From Rhodoferax ferrireducens (GTDB lineage Bacteria > Pseudomonadota > Gammaproteobacteria > Burkholderiales > Burkholderiaceae_C): a DNA stretch of 64,000 nucleotides. Positions 9,099 to 18,812 of the stretch are shown one piece after another (the stretch's first letter is position 1; each line of letters starts with the position of its first letter). The notes beneath the pieces are model-generated. The model made no database searches, was not told the DNA's origin, and worked only from the letters and a program-made list of their open reading frames with translations. The position numbers and the translations under genes were made by a program. The stretch spans positions 345,794-409,793 of the forward strand of contig MTEI01000003.1 of the NCBI GenBank assembly GCA_002083775.1. The letters run 5' to 3'.

Positions 9099-10020
9099 TG
9101 GCTGGCTGGCCTTGACTTTTCACACATCTCAGGTGTGCTCGGCCTGCGTGCGCCGCCCCTTATGTTTTGGTGCAGGGCTTTGCGGGGTCTAATGGAAAAT
9201 TTGCCGCTAGTCGTTTAAACACAAGGTCTTGCAGCTACAAAATTGATAATTATTTAGGGTACTGGTCCCTGTGGAGCCGGGCGGGCGGTGGAGTTGCCGT
9301 TCTCCGGCTTGCTCGCGGGTGATGGTGTCGGTTGGTCCAGTTCCCGTGTTTCGCCACCAGCCGTTAACAGTTTTGGATGCGATGTTGGGGTCACGCTTAG
9401 ACCCTTACCGGTAGTAGCAATTTGTGATTTGCCTCCTCCAGGCCAGACGTCGGCTATGGCTCATCCCCGGCACGCGGGCCACCGCCGTGTGATGAATGCG
9501 CAGATGGCTGACAGGGCGCAAATTGAGTCAGACTGGGATCTGGTGGCACAATCGGCACCGGAATTTGAGGCCGATCAGCGAATCAGTTGGTAAGTGAGCG
9601 AGTCCGCCAGACTCGTCGCGGGGTCACCATTGTGCCTATGACGAACCAGACACACGGCAAATCACTCTCCAAGACACAACGTCTGACAATTAATCTGGCA
9701 GCTAGAACGAGAAATCGTGGGCTTTAGGCGACTCGAGGGCTTGTTACCTGGTCACGCGTGATTGATAAGCCTATCCGTCTTGCCTGTGCCGGAAAACATG
9801 GCTTGGTTGCCAACCCTGCGCCATAAGCTTTTCGACCTATTGGCAGTCTGCGACTTTGATCAGATGCTGGTTCCGCTGGGTATCGGCTGGCATGTTGACC
9901 ACATACTGACGCACCTGTCTTTCGACACCTTGACCACATCTGCCCAGACTATGGGCCGGGCCACCGGGGCTGTGGAACGTTACTGGACACATCAAGCCCA
10001 GGTAGGCATTTGACTGCCCA
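9099..10020. other. Long stretch without a supported gene
   Basis: About 0.9 kb in which I cannot support any gene. One 101-codon frame (9288-9593, plus) shows no recognisable domain. The stretch contains one copy of a diverged repeat (9481-9597) whose partner lies at 11381-11502, so it may be a remnant of old mobile DNA. Confidence 0.5.
9481..9597 (+). repeat. Diverged direct repeat, copy A
   Basis: Shares the block CAGATGGCTGAC-GGGCGC-AAT-GAG and the end block TTTGAGG...GATCA.CG.ATCA...AGTAAGTG (approximate) with 11381-11502. The pair flanks the fibro-slime PEP-CTERM gene. Identity is partial and judged by eye. Confidence 0.55.
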
Positions 10021-10022
10021 AC

Positions 10023-10049
10023 AAAAAAACCCCGCACGGTGGCGGGGTT
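10023..10049 (-). terminator. Intrinsic terminator of the fibro-slime PEP-CTERM gene
   Basis: On the minus strand a CCCCGC/GCGGGG stem with a 6-base loop is followed by seven T residues, about 35 bases after the stop codon of the gene ending at 10082. Confidence 0.85.
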
Positions 10050-10081
10050 CGGGGTGCGCAGCGGTGCTGTTCACACCATCT

Positions 10082-10888
10082 TCAGGCCTTGTTTTTCCTG
10101 CGAGACCAACCCAGGCCAGCCAAGGCAACCCCCATCAAAGCCAAGGTGGCGGGTTCAGGTACCTCAACCGGGTCACCCAGCGTGGACGTGATGGCGATGG
10201 TTGACTGTGTCCAATGCCGCTCAGCATGGAACATCTTGAAATCATAAACATCGCCGTTTACAAGACCCAAACTCCCAGCCAAATCATCCAAATCGAAACC
10301 ACCTGTCACCGCAGCATGGATACCACCGAGGTCCATCACCAGTTGACCATTGATAAATACCCACACGTCATCATCGCCGGTGAACGAAAACACATTTTGT
10401 TTTGATGTGTCGTAAAACAGTTTAAGACTCAGCTCGGAAGTGAAAAAATAATTATGGCCGTTGCCACCTGCGTCCCAGATGGATGCATTGGTTTGTGAGT
10501 CAAGCGGAAAAAATGTCGTGTCACTGAAGGTCAACACACCGTTGGCGTCAACATCAGCGGTCAAAGTGACTTCGTAATCTTCCACGCAAGTCAAGCTAGG
10601 GGTTGCGGGATTACAGGAGCCGTACCAGGTTGCAAACGTAGCAGCGCTTGTAACGCTCCCACCGCTGCCTACGTTGTAAACCGGCTTGCCAGACGCATCA
10701 AGCGTGGTTTGAACCATACCGGTCTTTAGCCCACCGATAGCGTTGTTATTAAAGTCTTGATGAGAGACGCCGGAGGTGGCACCCCGGAAGTCACGAATGG
10801 TGATGTCAAAATCCAGAGGCACCGCTGATGCGGCAACGCTTGACAAGGCCAGCACCGTGGCAGCGAAACAAGTTGACAGTGATTTCAT
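10082..10888 (-). CDS. PEP-CTERM protein with fibro-slime domain
   Basis: 268-residue secreted protein. It has a signal peptide (MKSLSTCFAATVLALSSVAASA), then a fibro-slime-type domain around residues 60-235 with the characteristic DDDVWVFINGQLVMDLGGIH and the later VYDFKMFHAERH block. It ends with a PEP-CTERM sorting signal (VPEPATLALMGVALAGLGW then RRKNK). PEP-CTERM proteins are processed by an exosortase in the inner membrane and routed to the exterior, often with exopolysaccharide; an exosortase is encoded at 43208. The ATG at 10888 was chosen because GGAGC precedes it by six bases; the upstream frame extension is not signal-like. It is monocistronic with its own terminator. Confidence 0.9.
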   Translation of the reverse strand: MKSLSTCFAATVLALSSVAASAVPLDFDITIRDFRGATSGVSHQDFNNNAIGGLKTGMVQTTLDASGKPVYNVGSGGSVTSAATFATWYGSCNPATPSLTCVEDYEVTLTADVDANGVLTFSDTTFFPLDSQTNASIWDAGGNGHNYFFTSELSLKLFYDTSKQNVFSFTGDDDVWVFINGQLVMDLGGIHAAVTGGFDLDDLAGSLGLVNGDVYDFKMFHAERHWTQSTIAITSTLGDPVEVPEPATLALMGVALAGLGWSRRKNKA

Positions 10889-11799
10889 TTTTAGCTCCAT
10901 GTAAAAGACATTGTTTTCAAAGCAAATCCTGTGCCAAATAAATTTTGGCAAATAAATCAATGTGTTAGAGTGAATCACCTGAATATTTTTGATAGAAGTG
11001 TCAATGTTTCCGACATATTTCAATGGGTAGCGGCAAAGTTGCATAAAACCACACATCGAACCAAACCAGGGATAAATCTGGGGCCGTTATCGACTGAACC
11101 CCTGCCACACCACCCGGCATGCGGGTCCGCATCGGGCGGTTCGAGAGGTTGAGATCATGAGAGTCGAGGCAAACCCCGTCTGTCAAACTAGGTAATCGGC
11201 AGCACCATGTTGAGCAACATGACGCTGTTGTGCCCTGATGGTCACTTCAAATTTCCCCAATGAGCACTTCCACGTCTGCGTCGTTGACCGGGTTTTGTGA
11301 GCTTACGGAACTCCACCAATGGACTTCTCGGTACCGGCCGTTGGCTTTTGGCATATCCCCTTCAGGCGATCCATCGTTGCGGGATGACGGTGGTGATGCA
11401 CAGATGGCTGACGGGGCGCCAATCGAGCGTGACTAAGCAGGGCGGCGAATGCAGCCCCGGACTTTGAGGTTGAGGTTGATCAACGCATCAACCAGTAAGT
11501 GGCCTTCACACCGATTCAGGTCCGCTGCGGTATGGGCTACGCGCACAACAGCCCAACAGCCGACTCGCGACCAGCGGTCCAACCCTTGAGCGGCTGCGGC
11601 TGCTAAAGCTGCACCAGTCTACGGCGTTGACATACTCCCAACCCGTGAAGTACTCGGGCACATGTGGTTGAAATTTCTGTTCGTACAGCGCAGCACCACA
11701 AATAAGAAGACATGCAGCAGGCGCACCGTGATCTATAAGCGCGCAAGACCACAGGGTGCACGGTATTGACGCCGTAGGCCGAGGGCGGCTTTTTTGGGA
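10889..11799. other. Intergenic stretch with mobile-element debris
   Basis: About 0.9 kb without a supported gene. It holds a minus-strand hairpin resembling a group II intron domain V or related element end (about 11095-11140) and the second copy of the diverged repeat (11381-11502). No reverse transcriptase or transposase frame is present. Confidence 0.5.
11381..11502 (+). repeat. Diverged direct repeat, copy B
   Basis: Partner of 9481-9597, sharing CAGATGGCTGACGGGGCGC and a similar end (GTAAGTG). It has a stop and small indels where copy A has an open frame. Confidence 0.55.
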
Positions 11800-12843
11800 T
11801 CAGGTGGCGCGCGCCCCCGTCAGGCGGCGACGCGCCAACAGCACCAGCGCGGGCAGCAACAGCCACCATGTCGCGGGTTCAGGCACGGCGGCGGCGAAAC
11901 GCTCGCCCAGCAGCGCATGGCCAGCTGCAGTCGGGTGCACACCGTCCCAGAACAACCAGTTATCGGGATTGCTGCAACGGCCATTCGTCAGATTTACCAC
12001 ACACTGTTCGGTCACATTGGTAAACCCATATTGCGCCGGGTTGGCGACTGCGTCATTGACCAACCCAAACACGTCGAACTGGATGATCTCAATGCTGCTC
12101 ATCGCCTGGCCAAGCGCGTTCAGTGCGCTAGCCAGCGCTCCGTTATAGGCAGCGGTAAGGGTGCTTAAGTCGTCGGCCTGCCCTGTCCCAAGAAAGGCGG
12201 GCGTGATTCCCAGGTCGGGTAGGTTGGGTATCAAAAAGTGCTGTGCACCCTCGGCGGCGAGAGTCGTGATGGCGTTGGCTATGTTGGTAACTCCGTTACC
12301 GATGAGGGTTGGAACGCTCAAGGCTAAAGTTGGGTTAACCGAAGCCAGAGCAGCGTTGTAAAACACGTCGTTGGCAAAAGCCCAAATGACAAACAATGAC
12401 GTGGCGGGGTCGGTGATGCAGCCGCTGCAGCCACTGGCGAATTGCGCCACTTGGTTGCTGACACCACCTTGGCCGTCAAACCACGGCTGTAATGTGGTGG
12501 GTACGCTGGGATTGACGGAGTTGAAATTGGTTGTACCCGTCGTGGCGCCGCCGAGAGCGTAGTTGGTGCCTCCATAGTTGGACGGCATGAAGCTATTGTC
12601 AAGTGGGTTGAAGGCCCGCCACAGGTTTTCAACGGCTGTCTGCCCATTGGAATAACGCGCACCGGCGTAAGGGTAGGGCGGAAATGCACCTATGCCACCT
12701 GGCCCGGCGTAATTACCTCCGTCGGACAATGAATCGCCAAAAACATACAGACTGCTCATCGACTGCAAACCGGCGTGTGCCGCCAGCGGTGCAAGCAGCG
12801 CCAAGGTGGCGGCCAGCAAAAAATTGCGAAGTTTCAACTTCAT
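11800..12843 (-). CDS. GDSL/SGNH-family esterase with PEP-CTERM anchor
   Basis: 347-residue secreted hydrolase of the SGNH superfamily, which cleaves lipid or carbohydrate esters. A signal peptide (residues 1-24) is followed by FGDSLSD with nucleophile S38, the glycine block LGGATTG near 98-103, N158 in WAFANDV and the catalytic pair D300/H303 in WDGVHPT. The C-terminus (VPEPATWWLLLPALVLLARRR) is a PEP-CTERM sorting signal, so the mature enzyme should be surface-associated. The ATG at 12843 has the ribosome-binding site GAGGAGA. It stands alone. The substrate is unknown; an action on acylated surface polymers is possible but is inference. Confidence 0.92.
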   Translation of the reverse strand: MKLKLRNFLLAATLALLAPLAAHAGLQSMSSLYVFGDSLSDGGNYAGPGGIGAFPPYPYAGARYSNGQTAVENLWRAFNPLDNSFMPSNYGGTNYALGGATTGTTNFNSVNPSVPTTLQPWFDGQGGVSNQVAQFASGCSGCITDPATSLFVIWAFANDVFYNAALASVNPTLALSVPTLIGNGVTNIANAITTLAAEGAQHFLIPNLPDLGITPAFLGTGQADDLSTLTAAYNGALASALNALGQAMSSIEIIQFDVFGLVNDAVANPAQYGFTNVTEQCVVNLTNGRCSNPDNWLFWDGVHPTAAGHALLGERFAAAVPEPATWWLLLPALVLLARRRLTGARAT

Positions 12844-13267
12844 GGGGTCTCCTCAGGGTTGTGTGAGCTCGAATGGCCCATCGGACGACAGATGCAATTT
12901 CTGGACCGCGTGCATGCGGGTGTTACAAAACAAGGGCTTGGGCGCGCTTGACGGTCCAGGCCGATTCTGCGTGTAAAGATTCCCGACATTTGTTTGACGG
13001 TTCTGGTCTCTATACCCAACTCAATGAAGCCAGCACACCTTTTCGTCTGGATCGACAAGCACTACAAGCCTGTTTTGTAGTCTGCGCTTTGATGTCTGAC
13101 TCCAATGGAATCATAGAACTACGTTCAGTAAGTGTCGAACTTGTGGGGCGCGCGTGTCAGGCGTACCGAAAGAACAGCTTCAATCAGCACGCTGACGGGC
13201 AAACAATCCACCAGCCAGCGGTTGGTTCCTTCGTTCGTCGGGGTCGAGGCCCTGACTGGCAGATGTG
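12844..13267. other. Intergenic stretch, no supported gene
   Basis: About 420 bases between the esterase and the dehydrogenase. Small frames on both strands look spurious, and no repeat or clear promoter was recognised. Confidence 0.4.
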
Positions 13268-14077
13268 ATGAAGAGGGTAGCCAGTGCATCCGTGCTGCTG
13301 ACTGGGGCCAGCGGCGGAGTCGCGATCCTTATTCGCCCTGCCCTGGCGGACTTTACTCGCGTAGTCCGGTTAACTGACAGACGTAAGGTAACTTCGATGG
13401 CCAATAACGAGCACTTTGTCCGTGCACGTCTGGAAAATTGCCGCGAAGTTGACAGTGCTGTCGCTGGTTGTGATGCCATTGTCCATTTGGGTGGAATTGC
13501 CAAAGAGGCATCCTGGGACAAGCTGATCAGCACCAATCTGCTCGGAACCATCAATATTTTCGAGGCTGCTCGCCGGCATGGCGTTAGTCGCGTGGTACTC
13601 GCCAGCAGCATGCACACCATGGGGTTCTTTGGGCTAGAGGAATGCTTCACTGAAAACACTCCGCCAAGGCCAGACAGTCGTTATGCCGTAAGCAAGCTGT
13701 GGGTCGAGGCTGTTGGGAAGTTGTTTGCCCAGAAATACGGCATCGCAGTAACCTGTATTCGCATAGGCCATGCCACTCATCAAATTGAGCAAGCGGAGCC
13801 TGGCAACTGGATTGGTGCAACTGACCTAGCCTCCCTGATACGTCTAGGCCTCGAACGCACGGAACCGGGCTTCGTCTTGATGCATGGAGTCACGAGCTAT
13901 TGCGGCTTGCAAATAACCGATGATCGCCTGCAACGTGAGTTCGGCTTCACCTTCACTGCTGGCGGTAGTGCTTACGATGAAGTCCTTAAGCGCATGTCCG
14001 TCACATACCCCGATGACCCTGCGGCGCAACGGTGGCGGGGTGGGATTTTTGCGTCCGGTGATGGCAATATGGTCTGA
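13268..14077 (+). CDS. NAD-dependent epimerase/dehydratase, uronate-dehydrogenase-like
   Basis: About 269-residue short-chain dehydrogenase/reductase of the extended type. It has a nucleotide-binding TGASGGVA near the N-terminus, DAIVHLGGIAKEASW near residue 70 and the catalytic YAVSK near 138. The combination of HLGGI, NLLGTINIFEAARRHGVSRVV and ASSMHTMGFF is most like uronate (hexuronate) dehydrogenases, which oxidise glucuronate or galacturonate to the aldaric lactone. Sugar epimerase is the alternative. GTG at 13265 directly precedes the chosen ATG at 13268; the ribosome-binding site is weak. It is isolated, so context gives no support for the substrate. Confidence 0.75.
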   Translation: MKRVASASVLLTGASGGVAILIRPALADFTRVVRLTDRRKVTSMANNEHFVRARLENCREVDSAVAGCDAIVHLGGIAKEASWDKLISTNLLGTINIFEAARRHGVSRVVLASSMHTMGFFGLEECFTENTPPRPDSRYAVSKLWVEAVGKLFAQKYGIAVTCIRIGHATHQIEQAEPGNWIGATDLASLIRLGLERTEPGFVLMHGVTSYCGLQITDDRLQREFGFTFTAGGSAYDEVLKRMSVTYPDDPAAQRWRGGIFASGDGNMV

Positions 14078-14202
14078 TCCAGCGCCCCACTCCCCAAAGA
14101 TGCAGCATTTCCCGTGACTGAAAGCTGAGCCTCGATTATGCAAAAAATAGGCCTCCAGCCCATGCATTTAAAGGGCTGACAGCTTCACTAAATATAGCAA
14201 AA

Positions 14203-17200
14203 TCATGCCGACAGCGGCTTGAGCAATTCCGCCAGATCACTCTCGCTGAACAGCGGCTGTTTGCGTCCAACTGACCCGCTGTACATGCTCTCAGCCAGCG
14301 CGGCCTTGCGCTCCTGCAGGGCCAGGATGCGCTCCTCGATCGTGCCTTGCGCCACCAGTTTCACCACCCACACACTCTGCGCCTGGCCGATGCGGTGGGC
14401 GCGACCGGTGGCTTGGGCTTCCACCGCTGGGTTCCACCAGGGGTCGTAGTGAATCACGGTGTCGGCCTGCGGCAGGTTCAGGCCGGTGCCGCCGGCTTTC
14501 AGGCTGATCAAAAACAGCGGCACGGCACCGCTGGTGAACTGGTCGATGATCTCGTCGCGCTTCTGGCTCTGGCCGGTGAGTTTGACCCAGTTGAGTTTGC
14601 GTTTGGCCAGTTCCACCTCAATCAAGGTCAGCATGCTGGTGAACTGCGAAAACAGCAGAATCCGCCGCCCCTCACTCAGCATCTCGGGGAGCAGTTCTAT
14701 CAGTTGGTCGAGTTTGGCCGAGGTTTTCACCTTTTGCGCCGCCGCCAGTTTGAGCAGATGCGGGTCGCAGCACACCTGGCGCAGCTTCAGCAGGGCGTCC
14801 AGAATGGTGATTTGCGACTTGGCCAGGCCCTTGGTACTGAGTGCCTCGCGCACGGTTTTTTCCATCCCCAGGCGGATGGTTTCGTACAGGTCGGCCTGTT
14901 TGCCCAACAGCTCCACGCGCATCACGGTTTCCACCTTGGGCGGCAGCTCGTGCGCCACCAGCGCCTTGGTGCGGCGCAGCATGAACGGCGTGACGCGCGC
15001 GCGCAGCTGGTGCAGCGCCTCGGGGTCGCCCTGTTTTTCGATGGGTTTGCGAAACAGCTCGGTAAAACGCTTCTGGCTGCCCAGAAAACCCGGCATCAGA
15101 AAGTGGAACAGGCTCCAGATTTCGCCCAGGTGGTTTTCCATCGGCGTGCCAGACAGGCACAGGCGGTGGCGGCTTTTGAGTTCGCTAGCCACCTCGGCAG
15201 CAAAAGTGTTGGCGTTTTTGATGTTTTGCGCCTCGTCCAGCACCACCAGATGCCATTGGCCTTGCAGCCAGCCTTCGCGGTCGCGCGGCAGCAGCGAATA
15301 TGGTGCGATGACGATGTCGTACGCGTGCGTGCTGCCGCTCACTTCATGCCGGTCCGCGCCGTGAATGACCAGGCAACGCAGTTCCGGGCAAAAACGTTCG
15401 GCCTCACGGCGCCAGTTGCCCATCAGGCTAACCGGGGCAATGATCAGCGCCGGTTCGGTCAGGCGGCCGGCGTCTTTTTCGATCTGGATGTGCGCCAGTG
15501 TTTGCAGCGTTTTGCCCAGGCCCATGTCGTCGGCCAGGATGCCGGCCAGACCGTATTCGCGCAGAAACTGCAGCCAGTTCACACCCTGCTGCTGGTACGG
15601 GCGCAGGGTGGCTTGAACACTTTTTGGCAGCGGCACCTCGGGCAGCTCGGCGTTACCTTTGAGTTTTTGCACCATCTCGCGCAGGTGTTGTGTCCCTTCC
15701 CAGATCGCGCCTTCCCCCAGGGACGCGGTGGTGCGCATGGCGTCCAAACGTGAGAGTTTCAGGCTTTCACCCGTGAAATCATGTTCGCGGTCGCCCACCA
15801 ATTCGAGGAGCGCACCCAGCCAGGGTTTCAGGTTGTCAGTCGGCAGGCGGATGAAGCCGCCCTGCGGGTTGGGCAAATACACAAACGGCGGCAGGTCTGG
15901 CAGGCCGGTGACCGCATCACGCGGGCTCATGGCGGCGGTGGCAATCAGGCTGGGCAGCAGCGGCAGGATGTTGTGGCGCTGGCCGTTGATCTCCATCCCC
16001 AGGCTCAGGTCAAACCACGGCGAGGTGGCTTCGTCGTCGCCCTGCGCTTGCAGGCTCACGTCCAGCGCGCTGGCGTGGCTGATCCAGTTGATCAGGCCGT
16101 CGTCCAGCGTCACTTCAAAGCCCGCCTCTTGCAGCGGTCCGTAATCGGTGTCGGCCAATTGCAGCCAGCGCTGCTGTGGCTCGTAGCCGGGGATGACAAA
16201 AACGTCTTTGCCATGGCTGACAAAACCCCAGTCGCGCAGGCGAACGATGGCTTCCAGTTCTGTTTGCGGGTCGCGCTGCAGCATGGCACGGCCCGCGGGG
16301 CCGTCCACCAGCACGGTGGTGCCCTGGCCCACCCACCAGCCACGGTGCCCGGCGTAGTCAAAACTCAGGCGCATCAGCATCAGGCCGCTCATGGGCACCT
16401 CTTCCGGGGTCACTGCTTGCAGGTGCAGGCAGGCTGTGGGCGTGATGCCTTTCAGGGTGGGCAGTTGCTCCAGCACCGGTGGCAGCGGCACGGTACCCAG
16501 CTGCGCGATCAGGTCAGGCTGGTGTTTTTTCAACGCCTCGGGTTTGAGCGGCGGGGTTTTCAGCAGCACAGCGATCTGGCCGGCGCTCATGCCTTGCACA
16601 TCGACCAAGCCGCAGCGCCCGTTGACGCTGTCCAGGTACATCGGTGGGTTGTTCAGGCAGACTTTGGCGTGGCCGTCGCCCAGTTTGGCGCGTAACGCCC
16701 AGCCGGATTTTGCGTTGATGCTGGGTCCGGCTTCAAACCATTCCCAGGCCAGGGTCAGCGGCGGGCCCCATAACACCGGTGCGCCGGGCTGGCTGGGCGG
16801 CACCAAGACAAACAAGCGGCCGGTGCTGGCGGCTTTTTCCAGAATCTGCACGCCGTATTTGCCCTCGGGCGTGATCTTGCTGCGCGCGCTGTAGCTGTAG
16901 TAATACTGGATCGAGCTGCCCGGCATGGCGCGAATCAGCTGCAGCACGTCGTGATCGGCCTCGCTGGCCAGGTCAAACAGCGGCTGGCCACGCTCAGGCT
17001 GGTGTTTGAGTTGCTTGGCCTTGGCCCAGCCGCCGGTGACCTTGGGGTAAGAGGTGACCACTTCCAGGCTCAGCTGCGGGGTCGGGCCTTGCGGGTTGAG
17101 GATGGACAGTAGGTACAAAAACTGCTCGGGCCGTGCCACCGGGGCGCCGGGGCGAGCGGGGGCGGTCTGCGGGTGCAGTGCATCGGCAGGCTTGGGCGCG

Positions 17201-17682
17201 GTGCGCGCCAACTCAGCCAGCCAGCGCGTCACCTGGCGTTCAGCTTCCATCTGCTCCTCAGCCTGCTGGCGCGCCAGTTCGGCCAGGCGGCGGGCTTCGA
17301 GTTGCTCGGGGGTGGCGGGTGTGCTGGTGGCGCTGACATAGGTGGGCCCCAGCAAGTATTGGCCTTTGTAGGCGGCTTTGATCATCAGCGCCACGGCGTG
17401 TTTGCACTGGTATCCCACCGGGCAGGTGCAGTCGCTTTCCCAGGTGCGTATCAGGCCGGTGGCCGTCAGGCTGAGATCGACCTCCACCTCATATGGGCGG
17501 CGTTCGCTGCCTTGCACCTCGCCCTCCAGCAGCCAGTGTTTGTCGAGGGGCGAGATCGCCAGGCTCAGTACCTTCTGGCCACGGTACAGGTCCAGCGCGC
17601 GGCCATAGGTCGAGGCACCGGCCCGCTGGGCCAAGGAGGTCAAGTCCAGCCAGAGTCCGTGTGGTGCGTCATTGTTAGGCAT
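14203..17682 (-). CDS. SNF2-family DEAD/DEAH helicase with SWIM zinc finger
   Basis: 1159-residue Swi2/Snf2 ATPase. An N-terminal SWIM zinc motif ([11 protein letters not shown] near residue 87) is followed by a long variable region and then the two RecA-like lobes. Walker A DDMGLGKT is near 717, DEAQ near 816, and [19 protein letters not shown] is motif III. The C-terminal helicase lobe has [13 protein letters not shown] and a [11 protein letters not shown] arginine-finger motif. It is a dsDNA translocase that probably remodels protein-DNA or RNA polymerase complexes (RapA-like); its exact role is unknown. The length is normal for bacterial SWIM-SNF2 proteins. Upstream lies an intergenic palindrome and the end of lipA. 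Confidence 0.93.
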   Translation of the reverse strand: MPNNDAPHGLWLDLTSLAQRAGASTYGRALDLYRGQKVLSLAISPLDKHWLLEGEVQGSERRPYEVEVDLSLTATGLIRTWESDCTCPVGYQCKHAVALMIKAAYKGQYLLGPTYVSATSTPATPEQLEARRLAELARQQAEEQMEAERQVTRWLAELARTAPKPADALHPQTAPARPGAPVARPEQFLYLLSILNPQGPTPQLSLEVVTSYPKVTGGWAKAKQLKHQPERGQPLFDLASEADHDVLQLIRAMPGSSIQYYYSYSARSKITPEGKYGVQILEKAASTGRLFVLVPPSQPGAPVLWGPPLTLAWEWFEAGPSINAKSGWALRAKLGDGHAKVCLNNPPMYLDSVNGRCGLVDVQGMSAGQIAVLLKTPPLKPEALKKHQPDLIAQLGTVPLPPVLEQLPTLKGITPTACLHLQAVTPEEVPMSGLMLMRLSFDYAGHRGWWVGQGTTVLVDGPAGRAMLQRDPQTELEAIVRLRDWGFVSHGKDVFVIPGYEPQQRWLQLADTDYGPLQEAGFEVTLDDGLINWISHASALDVSLQAQGDDEATSPWFDLSLGMEINGQRHNILPLLPSLIATAAMSPRDAVTGLPDLPPFVYLPNPQGGFIRLPTDNLKPWLGALLELVGDREHDFTGESLKLSRLDAMRTTASLGEGAIWEGTQHLREMVQKLKGNAELPEVPLPKSVQATLRPYQQQGVNWLQFLREYGLAGILADDMGLGKTLQTLAHIQIEKDAGRLTEPALIIAPVSLMGNWRREAERFCPELRCLVIHGADRHEVSGSTHAYDIVIAPYSLLPRDREGWLQGQWHLVVLDEAQNIKNANTFAAEVASELKSRHRLCLSGTPMENHLGEIWSLFHFLMPGFLGSQKRFTELFRKPIEKQGDPEALHQLRARVTPFMLRRTKALVAHELPPKVETVMRVELLGKQADLYETIRLGMEKTVREALSTKGLAKSQITILDALLKLRQVCCDPHLLKLAAAQKVKTSAKLDQLIELLPEMLSEGRRILLFSQFTSMLTLIEVELAKRKLNWVKLTGQSQKRDEIIDQFTSGAVPLFLISLKAGGTGLNLPQADTVIHYDPWWNPAVEAQATGRAHRIGQAQSVWVVKLVAQGTIEERILALQERKAALAESMYSGSVGRKQPLFSESDLAELLKPLSA

Positions 17683-17684
17683 GA

Positions 17685-17732
17685 AATTGGCCTCTAGCCC
17701 TTATCTATAAAGGGTGAGTAGCTATGAAAAAA
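17685..17732 (+). repeat. Dispersed intergenic palindrome, copy 3
   Basis: One of the best-preserved copies: AATTGGCCTCTAGCCC, a short centre, then AAAGGGTGAGTAGCTATG. It fills the space between the lipA stop and the helicase start. Confidence 0.75.
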
Positions 17733-17740
17733 TGATTATT

Positions 17741-18742
17741 TCAGGCAGACGGCTGGCCCATGGCGTGGCCGGCCTGCTGGTCCGCGTGGTAGCTGCTGCG
17801 CACCATCGCACCCACGGCGGCGTGGCTGAAACCCATCTCGTAGGCACGGGTTTCAAACATCTTGAACACGTCCGGGTGCACGTAGCGCTTGACCGTCAGG
17901 TGGCTGGTGGACGGGGCCAGATACTGGCCGATGGTCAGCATGTTGATGCCGTGGTCGCGCATGTCCTGCATGGTTTGCAAAATTTCGTCATCGGTTTCGC
18001 CCAGGCCGACCATGATGCCGCTTTTGGTGGGGATGTCGGGGAACTGCGCTTTGAACTTCTTCAGCAGGTTCAGGCTGAACTGGTAATCCGAGCCGGGGCG
18101 CGCTTCTTTGTACAGGCGCGGGATGGTTTCCAGGTTGTGGTTCATCACATCGGGCGGCGCGGCTTTCAAAATCTCCAGCGCCCGATCGTCGCGGCCCCGG
18201 AAGTCGGGCACCAGCACCTCGATCTGGGTGTGTGGGGATTTGGCGCGAATCTGCTCGATACACGCCACAAAATGCCCGGCGCCACCGTCGCGCAGGTCGT
18301 CGCGGTCCACGCTGGTGATCACCACGTATTTGAGTTTGAGCTGGGCGATGGTGTTGGCCAGATTGACCGGCTCGTTCACGTCCAGCGGGTCCGGGCGACC
18401 GTGACCCACATCGCAAAACGGGCAGCGCCGCGTGCATTTGTCACCCATGATCATGAAGGTGGCCGTGCCTTTGCCAAAACATTCGCCAATGTTCGGGCAA
18501 CTGGCTTCCTCACACACCGTCACCAGCTTGTTGGCGCGCAGCACATTCTTGATCTCGTAGAAACGCGTGGTCGGGCTGCCGGCCTTGACGCGAATCCACT
18601 CCGGTTTGCGCAAAATTTCGCCTTGCACCACCTTCACCGGGATGCGCGACAGCTTGGCCGCCGCCTTTTGTTTGGCGGTGGGGTCGTAGTTCTCGGCGGT
18701 TTGGGCCTCGCGCACAGTGGGAGAGTCGTTGGAGTTCGTCAT
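17741..18742 (-). CDS. lipA: Lipoyl synthase
   Basis: 333-residue radical SAM enzyme that inserts two sulfurs into protein-bound octanoyl groups to make lipoyl cofactor for 2-oxoacid dehydrogenases and the glycine cleavage system. Both iron-sulfur sites are intact: auxiliary cluster cysteines C77, C82 and C88 in [12 protein letters not shown], and radical SAM cysteines C103, C107 and C110 in CTRRCPFC. The RSSY motif near the C-terminus supplies the serine ligand. The ATG at 18742 was preferred over an in-frame extension that overlaps lipB. It is the third gene of DUF493-lipB-lipA. Confidence 0.97.
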   Translation of the reverse strand: MTNSNDSPTVREAQTAENYDPTAKQKAAAKLSRIPVKVVQGEILRKPEWIRVKAGSPTTRFYEIKNVLRANKLVTVCEEASCPNIGECFGKGTATFMIMGDKCTRRCPFCDVGHGRPDPLDVNEPVNLANTIAQLKLKYVVITSVDRDDLRDGGAGHFVACIEQIRAKSPHTQIEVLVPDFRGRDDRALEILKAAPPDVMNHNLETIPRLYKEARPGSDYQFSLNLLKKFKAQFPDIPTKSGIMVGLGETDDEILQTMQDMRDHGINMLTIGQYLAPSTSHLTVKRYVHPDVFKMFETRAYEMGFSHAAVGAMVRSSYHADQQAGHAMGQPSA

Positions 18743-18812
18743 GGGATGTGTTGAAGGGCGGTAAGGCGTGTTGTTGGGTGCGGCGTTGGCCAGTGCCAGC
18801 CATCCGGGGCGG

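Noticed and set aside
9288..9593. 101-codon plus-strand frame in the gap after the hypothetical gene
   Set aside because: No domain, no ribosome-binding site, and the second repeat copy at 11381 breaks the same frame, so coding is not supported.
14347..15753. 468-codon plus-strand frame
   Set aside because: Antisense to the SNF2 helicase, whose motifs are intact across the same bases.
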